DNA of 64,000 bases. Source: Pseudomonadota bacterium (GTDB lineage Bacteria; Pseudomonadota; Gammaproteobacteria; Burkholderiales; Gallionellaceae). The notes under the pieces were generated by a model, which did no database searches, had not been told where the DNA came from, and saw only the letters and a program-made list of their open reading frames with translations. Below are positions 35,346 to 44,779 of the stretch, one piece after another; the first letter of the stretch is position 1; the number at the start of each line of letters is the position of its first letter. A program made the translations under genes and the position numbers. Location of the stretch: NCBI GenBank assembly GCA_021848465.1, contig JAJZUP010000001.1, positions 124,001-188,000 on the forward strand, given 5' to 3'.

Positions 35346-36092
35346 TTATACCGGACAATCTTGCTCAATAAAATGATGCTCCAGCCCGAAACGCCGAGCC
35401 AAGTGGTTACCCAATGCACGTACCCCGAAGCGCTCAGTTGCGTAATGGCCTGCAGCAACAAAGGCCACACCTGTTTCACGAGCAAGATGTACATTCCGCT
35501 CGGATATTTCCCCCGTAAGAAAAACATCCACCCCAAGCATCACCGCCTCTTCAAAATAATCCTGTGCAGCCCCGCTGCACCAAGCTACCCGTTTTACCGG
35601 ACCATCCGGAATGCCTATAACCTGCGGGGCTTGCCCCAGCTCTTCTGACAGCCTTGATGCAAACTGCGCAAGTGTCATTTGCGGCTGCAATTGCCCGAAA
35701 CATGCAATTTTCTGCTCACCGAATGCCCCCTCCTTTCCCAAGCCCAGATAGCTGGCCAGTTGGGCGTTGTTTCCTAATTCCGGATGAGCATCAAGCGGCA
35801 AGTGATACGCAAGCAAACTCATTTCATGTTTCAGTAGATGCTCAATTCGACGCTTTTTTATACCCACCAGATTGGGGGCCTCTCCGCGCCAAAAATACCC
35901 GTGATGCACAATCAGTGCATCAGCACCCCAGTTTGTAGCAGCTTCAAGTGCATCCTGAGATGCCGTTACTGCAGTTGCAATCCTTTGTACTTCAGTCTTC
36001 CCTTCGACCTGCAGACCATTGGGGCAATAGTCACGAAAAGCACCGACTTCCAGCAGGCTTTCGATATAATCGCGCAATTCATATAACTGCAT
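35346..36092 (-). CDS. Nif3-like dinuclear-metal protein (YbgI/DUF34)
   Basis: The 248-residue protein matches the Nif3/YbgI family, which forms hexameric toroids with a dinuclear metal site. Motifs are DYCPNGLQVEG, ALIVHHGYFWRGE, AYHLPLDAHPELGNN, DVFLTGEISER and AGHYATERFG. Its function is still debated. The Met at 36092 (MQLYELRDYIESLL) fits the E. coli length of 247; a longer form to 36128 is less likely. It is divergent from the DegS-type protease. Confidence 0.9.
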   Translation of the reverse strand: MQLYELRDYIESLLEVGAFRDYCPNGLQVEGKTEVQRIATAVTASQDALEAATNWGADALIVHHGYFWRGEAPNLVGIKKRRIEHLLKHEMSLLAYHLPLDAHPELGNNAQLASYLGLGKEGAFGEQKIACFGQLQPQMTLAQFASRLSEELGQAPQVIGIPDGPVKRVAWCSGAAQDYFEEAVMLGVDVFLTGEISERNVHLARETGVAFVAAGHYATERFGVRALGNHLARRFGLEHHFIEQDCPV

Positions 36093-36131
36093 TCGCTTCG
36101 TCCCGGTTAATTTAGGCGAGTCAATCATATC

Positions 36132-37289
36132 ATGCGTAAATACTGGCTCTTATTTGCCCAAGCCACGACCATTGGCTTGGCTGCTCTATTTATTATTGAA
36201 ACCTTGCGCCCATCCTTACTGCCGAACGTCAGTCGCAATGGTGTCGTCACCCTGTATGAAAATGCAACTGAGAATGGTGGACAATTGCCCTCCACTGGCT
36301 TTAGTGCCGCAGCGCAGAAAGTAATGCCGGCTGTAGTAAACATTTATACAAGCAGCGAAATTAAGACGCCAGCAGCTCCCTTCATGGACGACCCGCGTTT
36401 CCGATTCTTCTTCGGCGACCAGTTTGACGACAATACAACCCAGCAAAGTTCGAGCCTTGGTTCAGGTGTAATCGTCAGCCATGATGGCTACATCCTGACC
36501 AATCACCATGTCATTGAAAGTGCCGACCAGATCGAAGTCGCGCTGGCCGATGGCAGAAGCGCCAAGGGACGCATCATCGGCTCCGACCCGGAAACCGACC
36601 TGGCCGTAATAAAAATCGATTTAGGAAATAATTTACCCGCAATAACTTTTGGACATGCTGAGCAAACGCGTGTGGGTGACATTGTTTTGGCGATCGGCAA
36701 TCCATTCGGAGTAGGCCAAACTGTTACCATGGGTATAGTGAGCGCTTTGAAACGCAACCATCTTGGCCTGAATACTTTCGAGAATTTCATTCAGACTGAT
36801 GCTGCGATCAATCCAGGCAATTCCGGCGGCGCCCTGGTTGACGTCAATGGCAATCTTATCGGCATCAACAGCGCCATTTACTCTCCTAATGGAGGCTCAC
36901 TGGGGATCGGCTTTGCTATTCCTGTCAGTACCGCTAAGAAAATCATGGAGCAGATTATCCAGAATGGCTCTGTCATCCGTGGCTGGATTGGCGTTGCGGT
37001 TCAAGAGCTCACACCTGAACTTGCCGAGTCGTTCAAGCTCGGCAATACACAAGGGGTCTTAATTTCCGAAGTCGTGCGCGGTGGCCCAGCCGACAAGGCT
37101 GGAATCAGGGCTGGCGATATCCTTACCATGGTTGGCGATAAGGCTGTGGCTGACTCAAATACCATGCTTGAGACCATTTCGGCACTCCCCCCAGGCAAAG
37201 TTGTCGTGCTCAAATTGCAGAGGAATCAGGTCGAGGTTGTAGTACAAGTTAAAGTAGGAAAACGACCGCGGCCTAAGCCGCAGGAGTAA
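36132..37289 (+). CDS. Membrane-anchored serine protease, DegS/AlgW type
   Basis: The 385-residue protein has one N-terminal membrane anchor (residues 6-23), a trypsin-like HtrA domain and a single PDZ domain (about 285-375: IRGWIGVAVQELTPE, GVLISEVVRGGPADKAGIRAGD). The catalytic triad is H126 (TNHHVIES), D156 (ETDLAVI) and S231 (NPGNSGG). One PDZ and an uncleaved anchor favour DegS/AlgW, which cleave anti-sigma factors, over DegP/DegQ. It is normally near tatC in related genomes; here a FecR/SLAM pair lies between. Confidence 0.9.
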   Translation: MRKYWLLFAQATTIGLAALFIIETLRPSLLPNVSRNGVVTLYENATENGGQLPSTGFSAAAQKVMPAVVNIYTSSEIKTPAAPFMDDPRFRFFFGDQFDDNTTQQSSSLGSGVIVSHDGYILTNHHVIESADQIEVALADGRSAKGRIIGSDPETDLAVIKIDLGNNLPAITFGHAEQTRVGDIVLAIGNPFGVGQTVTMGIVSALKRNHLGLNTFENFIQTDAAINPGNSGGALVDVNGNLIGINSAIYSPNGGSLGIGFAIPVSTAKKIMEQIIQNGSVIRGWIGVAVQELTPELAESFKLGNTQGVLISEVVRGGPADKAGIRAGDILTMVGDKAVADSNTMLETISALPPGKVVVLKLQRNQVEVVVQVKVGKRPRPKPQE

Positions 37290-37344
37290 CCCTCTTTTAA
37301 ATGCATTTTATGGATTCTGAATTGGCTCTGGTTTATTACGCGCA

Positions 37345-40026
37345 TCAGCGATGGAATGCAGCCACTCCGTTGATCGTAGTGGTTCCATTCTGGAAGCCGT
37401 AAACCACCCCCGCCCCGGTAGCACCGGTTCCAGTAAACGCTCCGCCAATGTCTCCGCTAATCTTGGCTCCGTTGGCTGTCGCAGTATATGTTCCGCTTCC
37501 ATTCATGCTTGAGAAGATATTTTGCTGGATCGGAAGATTGGTTCCGCTTGAAACATAGTTCACGCCAGCCACTGTGACATTAACTCCGGCATTTACTGTC
37601 ATCGCCGTAAAGTTTGCCTGCAATGTCGCACTGTTTAATGTTCCGATATTGCCGAGGTTATCTGTCGGATGCGTCCCCCCTGCGAGCGTATATGTGAACG
37701 TGCCCGAAACAGGTAATGTAACGGGGCCCGTCATTACTGGGGCAGTCATCCAGTGCAAACTGCTACTGGTATTATTAATCGAGGCAAGTGCTGCATTGGT
37801 TACACGGTCGGTCACCGTCAGACTGCCGCCTTGCCATCGTCCCCAACTGATTCCTGATATCGGGTCTTTCCCCAAATCGGTTGCTACTGCTGTTCCGATT
37901 GAAATCACTTGGTCATTCATGCTCACGGATGTCGTTGCGTTCGAACCGTTATTGTTTGGCGCCATGTCAAATTTCGCCAAATTTCCGCTGGCATCTTTGC
38001 CAACCCTGGACGCGTTGTTGAATGCTCCGTTTAAAGAGTAATAAACAACGCCATTGCTGTTGCTGACCCCATTAGGCTCATAGCGTGACATCGCCACTAA
38101 TTGGTATGGTGTAGTGGTATCAACGCCGGTTGCGGCGCCCCCATTGAACGAATTCAAAACCATGGCAACAACTCCGCTTATGCTTTGCGTAGACGCACTC
38201 AGGTAATACTGAAAAAGCGCTCCATTCAATGCATTCCCGGTAAGTTCACCAGCGATACTCCCCGAGCCTGTTATCGTACCGTCCATGGTAACCGTAAGCG
38301 ACTGATTGACGTTCGAATTAAATGCCGAGCGTGCGTTATTGCCCGGACCATTTGTCCCGACCAGCGGCATATTGCTAGCCGTGGCTAGCCAGCTATGTCC
38401 GCCAGCATTTACCGACAAATTCAAGGCCACAGTCTGATTGGTAAAATCGACTGAAAGTGCCGCTGAGTTTATCGACCCAGCCACCCCGGACTGTGTCGTC
38501 GGGGCCGTACCACCATCCAAAACATAGGTTGCAGTACCTATCAAGGCTTCGGGCAAATACGATGGATTAACCCCTGGGCCTGCAATCCAGCTTCCTTGCG
38601 CTGCGGTAAATTGCTGAGTAAATGTACTTGATGGCGAATTTGGATATGTATATGTTGTTGTCATGCTCGCTATCGCCGAATAGCGGCCAAACTTTATTCC
38701 TGTTGAAGCAAAATTGTTTGCGTTGCCTGTACTGGCAATAGTTACGCCATTAAGCACATAACTGGCAGTCGTGCTGCATGTAGCGCACCCACCACCGTAA
38801 TTTACAAAAAAGCTTGGGGTAGTTGCGGTCGGTGAAAGGTTACCCGGCAAAGTATCAAAATTATATAAGATTCCAAATAACTGCCCATCCTGTATAACAA
38901 GCGCAAGTGCATAAAACGGGTTCGGTACTGCTGCCGATTGAACTTGAAGAATCTGATTCAACGAGCCCCCGGATGCAATTTGCTGCGAAACATTCTGTAC
39001 CTTCAGTGTCTGCGAAGTCGGCGTGGTTACTGTTTGTGTGGTCAGGTTTAGTAAATTATTTGAGCTATCCGTCAGCACCACGGGAACAACCTGGACTGTT
39101 GGTACTTGGCCAGCGCTCGCGTCTACTTTGGGCACTGAATCTGACGATGTATTCGTGAAACTGCTGGGCTGATCATCTGCCTTAGTACTGCGTGTCGATG
39201 ACGAATCGTTCCCGCTTGATTTACTTTCCTGCTTAGTTGTAGCTCCTTCCTGCTTGGCTTCCTGCTTGGCTTCCTGCTTGGCTTCCTGCTTGGCTTCCTG
39301 CTTGGCTTCCTGCTTGGCTTCCTGCTTGGCTTCCTGCTTGGCTTCCTGCTTGGCTTCCTGCTTGGCTTCTTTGATCGTTTTGCTCGGCGGCGCGGACACC
39401 GTGAAAATATTGGTATTAATCGGAGTTATTATCGGTGGCTCGCTCAGGCTGCGCGCATAGCCCATCTGGTTTGGCATAACCGTAATTGTTCCGGCATTGG
39501 TGGTAATGCTTGTTGCTCCGGTATTAACTTTGCTGTATGTGCCTGGCGGGACTAATGTGCTGCCAACTGGTACATACACCGTCTCATGGTCTGTTCCACG
39601 AATTCCTAGCGTTGCAACGGGTGTTGTAATTTTGTAATTCTGCTTATTGATCCTGCCGATAAGGCCAGTAATAGCGCGGAACCCCCCTTTAAGCAACGAA
39701 AAGAATTCTCTTTCCTTGCCGTCCTGAGTTCCATTAAACACGAATTTTTCAAATTTAAGGTGGCTGTCGGGACGTACCGCAATGTACCCACCATCTTTCA
39801 TCTTCACCTGCACTGATGACATTTGTGCCGTGAGGATTGTATCTCCTTCATTGACTATATCGCCCTTCTTTAAAGCGTGACTCACTCCTGTTGGAGAGAC
39901 TATCTGCGCATCTCCGAATGCGAATTGCACCTGGCCTGCTATTGTCGCCGTATTGCCGTTGATTGAGTAAGCCAAGCTTACGCAGGCAACTCCCAGTACG
40001 TACAGTATTTTTTGCATTCGCTTCAT
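37345..40026 (-). CDS. FecR-domain surface/secreted protein with EAKQ repeats and TbpB-like barrel segments
   Basis: An 893-residue exported protein with an N-terminal signal sequence (MKRMQKILYVLGVACVSLAYS, no clear lipobox). Residues about 30-150 form a FecR-like domain (GDIVNEGDTILTAQMSSVQVKMKDG, TPVATLGIRGTDHE). Then come ten EAKQ units (about 221-260), a Ser/Thr linker, and a beta-rich Gly/Asn/Thr region. Two stretches (around 510-660 and 800-893) have the VDFTNQTV...GxxW...ISGVVAMV rhythm of TbpB-type 8-strand barrels. It precedes no enzyme and is encoded just downstream of a SLAM-like barrel gene, so it may be that transporter's cargo. ATG 40026 has AGGTG upstream. Confidence 0.75.
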   Translation of the reverse strand: MKRMQKILYVLGVACVSLAYSINGNTATIAGQVQFAFGDAQIVSPTGVSHALKKGDIVNEGDTILTAQMSSVQVKMKDGGYIAVRPDSHLKFEKFVFNGTQDGKEREFFSLLKGGFRAITGLIGRINKQNYKITTPVATLGIRGTDHETVYVPVGSTLVPPGTYSKVNTGATSITTNAGTITVMPNQMGYARSLSEPPIITPINTNIFTVSAPPSKTIKEAKQEAKQEAKQEAKQEAKQEAKQEAKQEAKQEAKQEAKQEGATTKQESKSSGNDSSSTRSTKADDQPSSFTNTSSDSVPKVDASAGQVPTVQVVPVVLTDSSNNLLNLTTQTVTTPTSQTLKVQNVSQQIASGGSLNQILQVQSAAVPNPFYALALVIQDGQLFGILYNFDTLPGNLSPTATTPSFFVNYGGGCATCSTTASYVLNGVTIASTGNANNFASTGIKFGRYSAIASMTTTYTYPNSPSSTFTQQFTAAQGSWIAGPGVNPSYLPEALIGTATYVLDGGTAPTTQSGVAGSINSAALSVDFTNQTVALNLSVNAGGHSWLATASNMPLVGTNGPGNNARSAFNSNVNQSLTVTMDGTITGSGSIAGELTGNALNGALFQYYLSASTQSISGVVAMVLNSFNGGAATGVDTTTPYQLVAMSRYEPNGVSNSNGVVYYSLNGAFNNASRVGKDASGNLAKFDMAPNNNGSNATTSVSMNDQVISIGTAVATDLGKDPISGISWGRWQGGSLTVTDRVTNAALASINNTSSSLHWMTAPVMTGPVTLPVSGTFTYTLAGGTHPTDNLGNIGTLNSATLQANFTAMTVNAGVNVTVAGVNYVSSGTNLPIQQNIFSSMNGSGTYTATANGAKISGDIGGAFTGTGATGAGVVYGFQNGTTTINGVAAFHR
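39247..39366. repeat. Ten perfect tandem copies of a 12-bp unit
   Basis: TTCCTGCTTGGC is repeated ten times without change (plus-strand reading) and encodes ten EAKQ units on the minus strand. Because the unit is 12 bp, gain or loss of copies keeps the reading frame. Confidence 0.95.
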
Positions 40027-40065
40027 GATGCACCTCATATGTCGGTTTCAGCAATGTTGATCTGG

Positions 40066-41517
40066 CTAAAACTCCCTTCGTACTACGGTCGAAAGATCTA
40101 GGCGATTAAAGCTGTAGATGGGTATATTTGCATCGTTGTTGGTGTAGCTCGCTTGCACGCGGAAAGACCAGTTCTGCATCCAGCGCCAATTCAAGCCCAA
40201 CACCATGTCATATTGCCGATCTCCCCGGTTCATCAGGAACGCGGCATTGCTTTTATCGTAGTTGCCTATCTGATACCCGGCATTGGTAAACATATCCACC
40301 TTCTCATGCCACGTAAACTGCCCGCCGATTCGCATGCCGTAACTCAATTTGTTTCCATCTGCCCTATCGTTCAGCGCGTGTTCGGTTGTCGTGGTCGCGC
40401 TCGCGAATATCGCTATCCCATTTTTATCGAATATGTGCACCAGCACCCCGCCCAGCACTGTCAAATCGAAGTCATTAACTTGTAATGCACTATCTGAGAA
40501 GCGATTGCGCAAATACTGCCCAAAAATGCTTGATTGGTTAATTTGGCTGAACTCATGTTTCCAGTCCGCAGTTACGCCGTACGCATCCCGGTTTTTGATG
40601 TGTGCAATGTCATATTGGCCAATAGTTCCGCCCAGTCGTAATGTATTTGCCTCCCGGGTATAACTAACTCCCGCTCTGGCATCGACATTGTCCGCATCGA
40701 ATGCGGTGAGGTTCGTGTTCCATCGCTTGCGCAGGTCAATGCCGGCATATGTAGCCCATTGCTCCATATATTTGTGTTCAACCGTACCACCCGTTGCCAC
40801 GCCATAATAATTATCCGCCGACTGCAAATTCGTCGAGTTCAGTGTAAAAACCAGATTCCCGAAAGCCGGTATCGCGACTTGAGATTGATTGGTGGAGTTA
40901 TTGACGTTTGTGTCGCGCCCTATGCTTGCCTCAGCGTAAACACTGTAATGTGTGCGCTTTGCGCGCTCCGCCGCCTCAATTGCCTGCAAGTATTTGTTGA
41001 TCGTAGCCCTTGCCGCATCGGGTGGTTCCTGCTTTAGAACCGCTTCAAATTCTGTCTTGGCGCGCTGCAAATCGCCCAACTGGAAATAGGCCCGCGCCAT
41101 ATCCAGACGAGCGCCAGCAAAATTCGGATCCATTGCCAGCACCCGTTCCAAAGCAAAAGTAGCTTTATCAGGCAACCCGCTATCCAGCGCCGAAATACCC
41201 AACGCATAGTCGTATCGAACAATTCCGGCAAACTGAAACTCCAGCGGACTTAACAGATCATACGCCGAGGCCGGCTGCCCGGAGTTCTGCAGCTCATCGG
41301 CTTTTGCCAGTATGCTTTCCAGCGGCGCATTTCCCATATATGCGTCGGGCCAGAAAGATTTCTTCTGTGTTTCGGGGGCCTCCTCAGGCTGATGCGTCCG
41401 GTATTTGAGAAAGACAGGCTCATGGCGATCTTCGGCTGCTTCGGCTACAGCAAAGAGGCCCGCACATACAACCAAGACAGCAACTTGCTGCTGCCATTTG
41501 CTCCCGGACAATGGCAC
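40066..41517 (-). CDS. TPR plus outer-membrane barrel protein, SLAM/DUF560-like (type XI secretion)
   Basis: The 483-residue precursor has a signal peptide (ending FAVAEA), TPR-like helices (about residues 65-180: ALDSGLPDKATFALERVLAMDPN, GARLDMARAYFQLGDLQRAK) and a C-terminal beta-barrel ending RREF with a final Phe. This is the layout of SLAM/DUF560 outer-membrane proteins, which move TbpB-like cargo to the surface. A 39-bp gap separates it from the FecR-domain gene in the same direction, supporting a transporter-cargo pair. Assignment to SLAM is by architecture. Confidence 0.72.
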   Translation of the reverse strand: MPLSGSKWQQQVAVLVVCAGLFAVAEAAEDRHEPVFLKYRTHQPEEAPETQKKSFWPDAYMGNAPLESILAKADELQNSGQPASAYDLLSPLEFQFAGIVRYDYALGISALDSGLPDKATFALERVLAMDPNFAGARLDMARAYFQLGDLQRAKTEFEAVLKQEPPDAARATINKYLQAIEAAERAKRTHYSVYAEASIGRDTNVNNSTNQSQVAIPAFGNLVFTLNSTNLQSADNYYGVATGGTVEHKYMEQWATYAGIDLRKRWNTNLTAFDADNVDARAGVSYTREANTLRLGGTIGQYDIAHIKNRDAYGVTADWKHEFSQINQSSIFGQYLRNRFSDSALQVNDFDLTVLGGVLVHIFDKNGIAIFASATTTTEHALNDRADGNKLSYGMRIGGQFTWHEKVDMFTNAGYQIGNYDKSNAAFLMNRGDRQYDMVLGLNWRWMQNWSFRVQASYTNNDANIPIYSFNRLDLSTVVRREF

Positions 41518-41592
41518 CTGCGCCTCCTGATTTGATGATCGATTGGCAACAGTATAACAAGCCTGCGATCAGTATTCAGTAGGCATATTTCT

Positions 41593-42321
41593 TCAACGTG
41601 CGCGGTTTGCGGGTTTCAAGCTCCATGCAGCAGCAACGATCCCGGCCTCATATAATATCCAGAGCGGCATTGCCAACATAAATTGTGAAACCACATCAGG
41701 GGGAGTAAATATCGCCCCGACCACAAACGCAGCCACGATTATGTAAGGACGTATCTCGCGCAGTTTTGCCGTTGTTACCAGCCCGGTCTTGACCAGCAAA
41801 AATACTGCGATCGGAACCTGGAAGGTAATACCGAATGCAACAAACATGCTCATGACAAAACTCAGGTATTTATCAATATCGGTCATCACTGCCACCCCGA
41901 CCGGGGCGCTGGCGGTAATAAATCCGAATACCACCGGAAACACAAGGAAGTAGGCAAATGCCATTCCACAAAAGAACAACGACAAGCTTGTGGTTATGAG
42001 CGGAAATACCCAGCGTCTCTCATGCTCATATAGCCCGGGCGCAATAAATCTCCAGAGCTGATACAAAATGTACGGCAGGGAAATCAAGAAGGCCGCCATC
42101 AAGGCAACCTTCAACGGCACAAAAAAAGGTGTTGTAACGTCCGTCGCAATCATTTGGCCACCTTTTGGCAGCCTTGATAAGAGCGGATGAGCCAGCATTG
42201 CGTACAAATTCCCCGCCCACGGGAACAAGCACACAAAAACAATCAGCACTGCCACGATTGAATTTAGCAAACGGTTACGTAACTCAACCAGGTGCGCGAT
42301 GAAACTCTCGCTGGTACTCAT
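41593..42321 (-). CDS. tatC: Sec-independent translocase TatC
   Basis: A 242-residue protein with six membrane helices and TatC motifs: FIAHLVELRNRLL at the N-terminus, TPFFVPLKVALM, RFIAPGLYEHERRWVFPL and IVAAFVVGAIFTPPDVVSQ. TatC recognises twin-arginine signal peptides. It overlaps the tatB stop by one base (TGATG). It closes the his-hinT-tatABC run. Confidence 0.96.
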   Translation of the reverse strand: MSTSESFIAHLVELRNRLLNSIVAVLIVFVCLFPWAGNLYAMLAHPLLSRLPKGGQMIATDVTTPFFVPLKVALMAAFLISLPYILYQLWRFIAPGLYEHERRWVFPLITTSLSLFFCGMAFAYFLVFPVVFGFITASAPVGVAVMTDIDKYLSFVMSMFVAFGITFQVPIAVFLLVKTGLVTTAKLREIRPYIIVAAFVVGAIFTPPDVVSQFMLAMPLWILYEAGIVAAAWSLKPANRAR

Positions 42322-42701
42322 CAGTCAATTGGGAATTTTTGTTGTTCGGGAATCGCCGGTTTAGGCTGCGCCGTGCTTACTGCAGAGGGTGTCGCATCTT
42401 TCTGGACTGTCTCGGCAATACTTGTATTCAGTTGCTGCACTTGCTGGTCGAGCTCTCTTGAAACGAGATTAAGCCCCTTCTCCGCCGCCTCCGCTTCCTG
42501 CTGCACCTTCTGCTTCATCTGGCGCAACTCTTCCAGTGCCAGATCGCGTGAAATGTCTGCCTTGATGCCATTCACATAGCGTTGGGCGCGTCCCCACAAA
42601 TACCCCAAGGTACGGGCCACCTTGGGCAATCTTTCCGGGCCAATAACAATCAGCGCGACGACCGCAATGACCACCATTTCGGAAAAGCCGATGTCAAACA
42701 T
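42321..42701 (-). CDS. tatB: Sec-independent translocase TatB
   Basis: The 126-residue protein has one N-terminal membrane helix (MFDIGFSEMVVIAVVALIVI, GPERLPKVARTLG) followed by a long amphipathic helix and a Gln/Ala-rich tail, the TatB pattern. It works with TatC as the receptor for folded twin-arginine substrates. It follows tatA by 14 bp. Confidence 0.94.
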   Translation of the reverse strand: MFDIGFSEMVVIAVVALIVIGPERLPKVARTLGYLWGRAQRYVNGIKADISRDLALEELRQMKQKVQQEAEAAEKGLNLVSRELDQQVQQLNTSIAETVQKDATPSAVSTAQPKPAIPEQQKFPID

Positions 42702-42715
42702 GGCAACCGCTGGTC

Positions 42716-42934
42716 TCAGACTTTGTTTTGGCTTTTCTCTTTGGCCTCGCCTTCAATCACTTTGTCGTCGTGTGCAACCTGCTTGGGCGGCTCTTCGCTC
42801 CCTTTCATGCCTTCCTTGAAACCCTTCACAGCCCCGCCCAGATCCTCGCCGATATTGCGCAATTTTTTGGTTCCGAAAATCAACACCACAACCAGCAAAA
42901 CGATCAACCAATGCCAAATACTGAACGAACCCAT
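42716..42934 (-). CDS. tatA: Sec-independent translocase TatA
   Basis: A 72-residue protein with membrane helix [29 protein letters not shown] and an amphipathic helix ending KEGMKG, then a charged tail. It forms the variable-size translocation pore. It lies 17 bp after hinT, in the same direction as the his genes. Confidence 0.95.
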   Translation of the reverse strand: MGSFSIWHWLIVLLVVVLIFGTKKLRNIGEDLGGAVKGFKEGMKGSEEPPKQVAHDDKVIEGEAKEKSQNKV

Positions 42935-42951
42935 GTCAAACTCCTTGTCGA

Positions 42952-43302
42952 TTAACTGCGCCTGACCATAGGCGGGATATTTCCCCCGCCTATGACATGA
43001 ATATGCAAATGAAACACTTCCTGGCCACCGCCCTTACCACTGTTGATGACGGTCCGGAAACCACTTTCCAGTCCTTGCTCACGCGCAAGCTGCGGGGCCA
43101 ATACCAGCATCCTCCCCAGCAAAGATGCATGGCTTGCGTCCGCCTCCAGCAACGAAACCAGATGCTGCTTGGGCACCAGCATGAAATGTACCGGGGCAAC
43201 CGGATTGATATCGTGAAAGGCGATCACCTCGTCATCTTCATACAATTTGCGGCTCGGAATTTCTCCACGCGCTATCTTGCAGAAAATACAGTTTTCGCTC
43301 AT
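42952..43302 (-). CDS. hinT: HIT-family nucleotide hydrolase (HinT-like)
   Basis: The 116-residue protein has the histidine triad H98-L-H100-I-H102 and [13 protein letters not shown] at the N-terminus. HinT enzymes hydrolyse aminoacyl- or adenylated phosphoramidates. It overlaps hisE by 4 bp (ATGA at 43299-43302) and precedes tatA, a common betaproteobacterial order. Confidence 0.93.
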   Translation of the reverse strand: MSENCIFCKIARGEIPSRKLYEDDEVIAFHDINPVAPVHFMLVPKQHLVSLLEADASHASLLGRMLVLAPQLAREQGLESGFRTVINSGKGGGQEVFHLHIHVIGGGNIPPMVRRS

Positions 43303-43616
43303 TTCCGATTTGCCTTCTCTTCTATGCCGGACATCCCCTCACGACGCGCCAGCTCATTAAGCACGTCTTCTGCCGTCAAATCCTTATGCGCCAGCAACAC
43401 CAGTGTATGAAACCACAGGTCTGCGACCTCATATACCAGATGCTCACGATCACCGTCTTTGGCTGCCAACAAAACTTCGCCGGACTCCTCAATGACCTTT
43501 TTCAGAATCGCATCATCGCCTTTGTGATATAGCTTGGCAACATAGGAGGTCTCCGGCGCAGCCCCTTTTCGCGCCGACAGTGTCTGTGTCAGTCGTTGCA
43601 GTATGTCTTGTTTCAT
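43299..43616 (-). CDS. hisE: Phosphoribosyl-ATP pyrophosphatase
   Basis: The 105-residue MazG-like helical protein (step 2 of histidine synthesis) has [24 protein letters not shown] and [13 protein letters not shown]. It is separate from hisI, as in most betaproteobacteria. It overlaps both neighbours by 4 bp. Confidence 0.95.
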   Translation of the reverse strand: MKQDILQRLTQTLSARKGAAPETSYVAKLYHKGDDAILKKVIEESGEVLLAAKDGDREHLVYEVADLWFHTLVLLAHKDLTAEDVLNELARREGMSGIEEKANRK

Positions 43617-44002
43617 CTTCTGTATATTTCATCCGGATTTTTCAGCACCGCATCCGTTTCCACCCAAACCTGATCCTGCAACCGACTGTAGAAACAACTC
43701 TCGCGCCCGGTATGGCATGCAATCCCGCCATGCTGTTCAACCTGCAACAAAATCACGTCCGCATCGCAATCCAGGCGAATTTCCTTCACCTTCTGGACAT
43801 GCCCGGACTCTTCACCTTTATGCCACAACTTCCTTCGGGATCGCGACCAGTATATGGCCTCACCTGTTTCTGCGGTACGCTTGAGTGCCTCGCGATTCAT
43901 CCAGGCCACCATCAAGACACGCCCGCTGGCAGCATCCTGCGCTATGGCAGGAACCAGGCCATCCTCCGACCAATTCACCTTATTCAGCCAACCCTCGCCC
44001 AA
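43613..44002 (-). CDS. hisI: Phosphoribosyl-AMP cyclohydrolase
   Basis: The 129-residue zinc enzyme opens the purine ring of PR-AMP (step 3). It shows [34 protein letters not shown] (metal) and [10 protein letters not shown]. Length is that of the stand-alone cyclohydrolase. It is 18 bp after hisF. Confidence 0.95.
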   Translation of the reverse strand: MGEGWLNKVNWSEDGLVPAIAQDAASGRVLMVAWMNREALKRTAETGEAIYWSRSRRKLWHKGEESGHVQKVKEIRLDCDADVILLQVEQHGGIACHTGRESCFYSRLQDQVWVETDAVLKNPDEIYRR

Positions 44003-44020
44003 TTTAATCCTCGCTCGCCA

Positions 44021-44779
44021 CTACAGGCGTACCTCTATACCTTGTTGCGCCATGTAGCTCTTTGCTTGCTGCACCGTGTATTCACCGAAATGAAAAATAC
44101 TTGCCGCCAACACAGCGTCGGCCCCGCCGATTTTTACCCCGTCCGCCAAATGCTGCAAATTACCGACCCCACCGCTGGCAATCACAGGTATTTCCAGCGC
44201 ATCGGTCACTGCGCGGGTCAGCCCCAAGTCAAAACCTTTTTTCTGTCCATCCTGATCCATGCTGGTCAGCAATATCTCGCCCGCTCCCAGCGTTTGCATT
44301 TTCTTCGCCCACTCCACCGCGTCCAGTCCGGTAGCCTTGCGTCCGCCGTGTGTAAACACCTCCCACTTGCCCGGCCCAACCTGCTTGGCATCTATCGCCA
44401 CAACAATGCACTGCGAACCATAGCGCCCAGCCGCATCCGCAACCAATTGCGGATTCGTTACGGCAGACGTATTTATACTCACCTTGTCCGCGCCCGCATT
44501 GAGAAGGTTGCGCACATCCTGCACCGCCCTCACCCCGCCGCCAACCGTCAACGGGATGAACACCTGTTCGGCCACTTTCTCAATGATGTGGAAAATAATA
44601 TTGCGGTCGTCCGAACTGGCCGTGATATCCAGAAAGGTCAACTCATCGGCGCCTTGCTCGTCGTAACGACGCGCTATTTCTACCGGATCGCCGGCATCGC
44701 GCAATTCAACAAAGCTGACACCTTTGACCACACGACCTGAGGTCACATCCAAGCAAGGAATAATGCGTTTGGCCAGCAT
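44021..44779 (-). CDS. hisF: Imidazole glycerol phosphate synthase, cyclase subunit
   Basis: A 252-residue beta/alpha barrel with [42 protein letters not shown] and the late [13 protein letters not shown]. With HisH it makes IGP and AICAR. It abuts hisA at one base, in tight coupling. Confidence 0.96.
   Translation of the reverse strand: MLAKRIIPCLDVTSGRVVKGVSFVELRDAGDPVEIARRYDEQGADELTFLDITASSDDRNIIFHIIEKVAEQVFIPLTVGGGVRAVQDVRNLLNAGADKVSINTSAVTNPQLVADAAGRYGSQCIVVAIDAKQVGPGKWEVFTHGGRKATGLDAVEWAKKMQTLGAGEILLTSMDQDGQKKGFDLGLTRAVTDALEIPVIASGGVGNLQHLADGVKIGGADAVLAASIFHFGEYTVQQAKSYMAQQGIEVRL

Noticed and set aside
39247-39366. Regular repeat array considered as CRISPR
   Set aside because: The units are 12 bp, directly adjacent without spacers, and lie in a coding frame, so this is a protein repeat.
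39254-39460. Plus-strand frame with repeated Cys-Leu-Ala-Ser units
   Set aside because: It is the antisense of the EAKQ repeat array in the FecR-domain gene.
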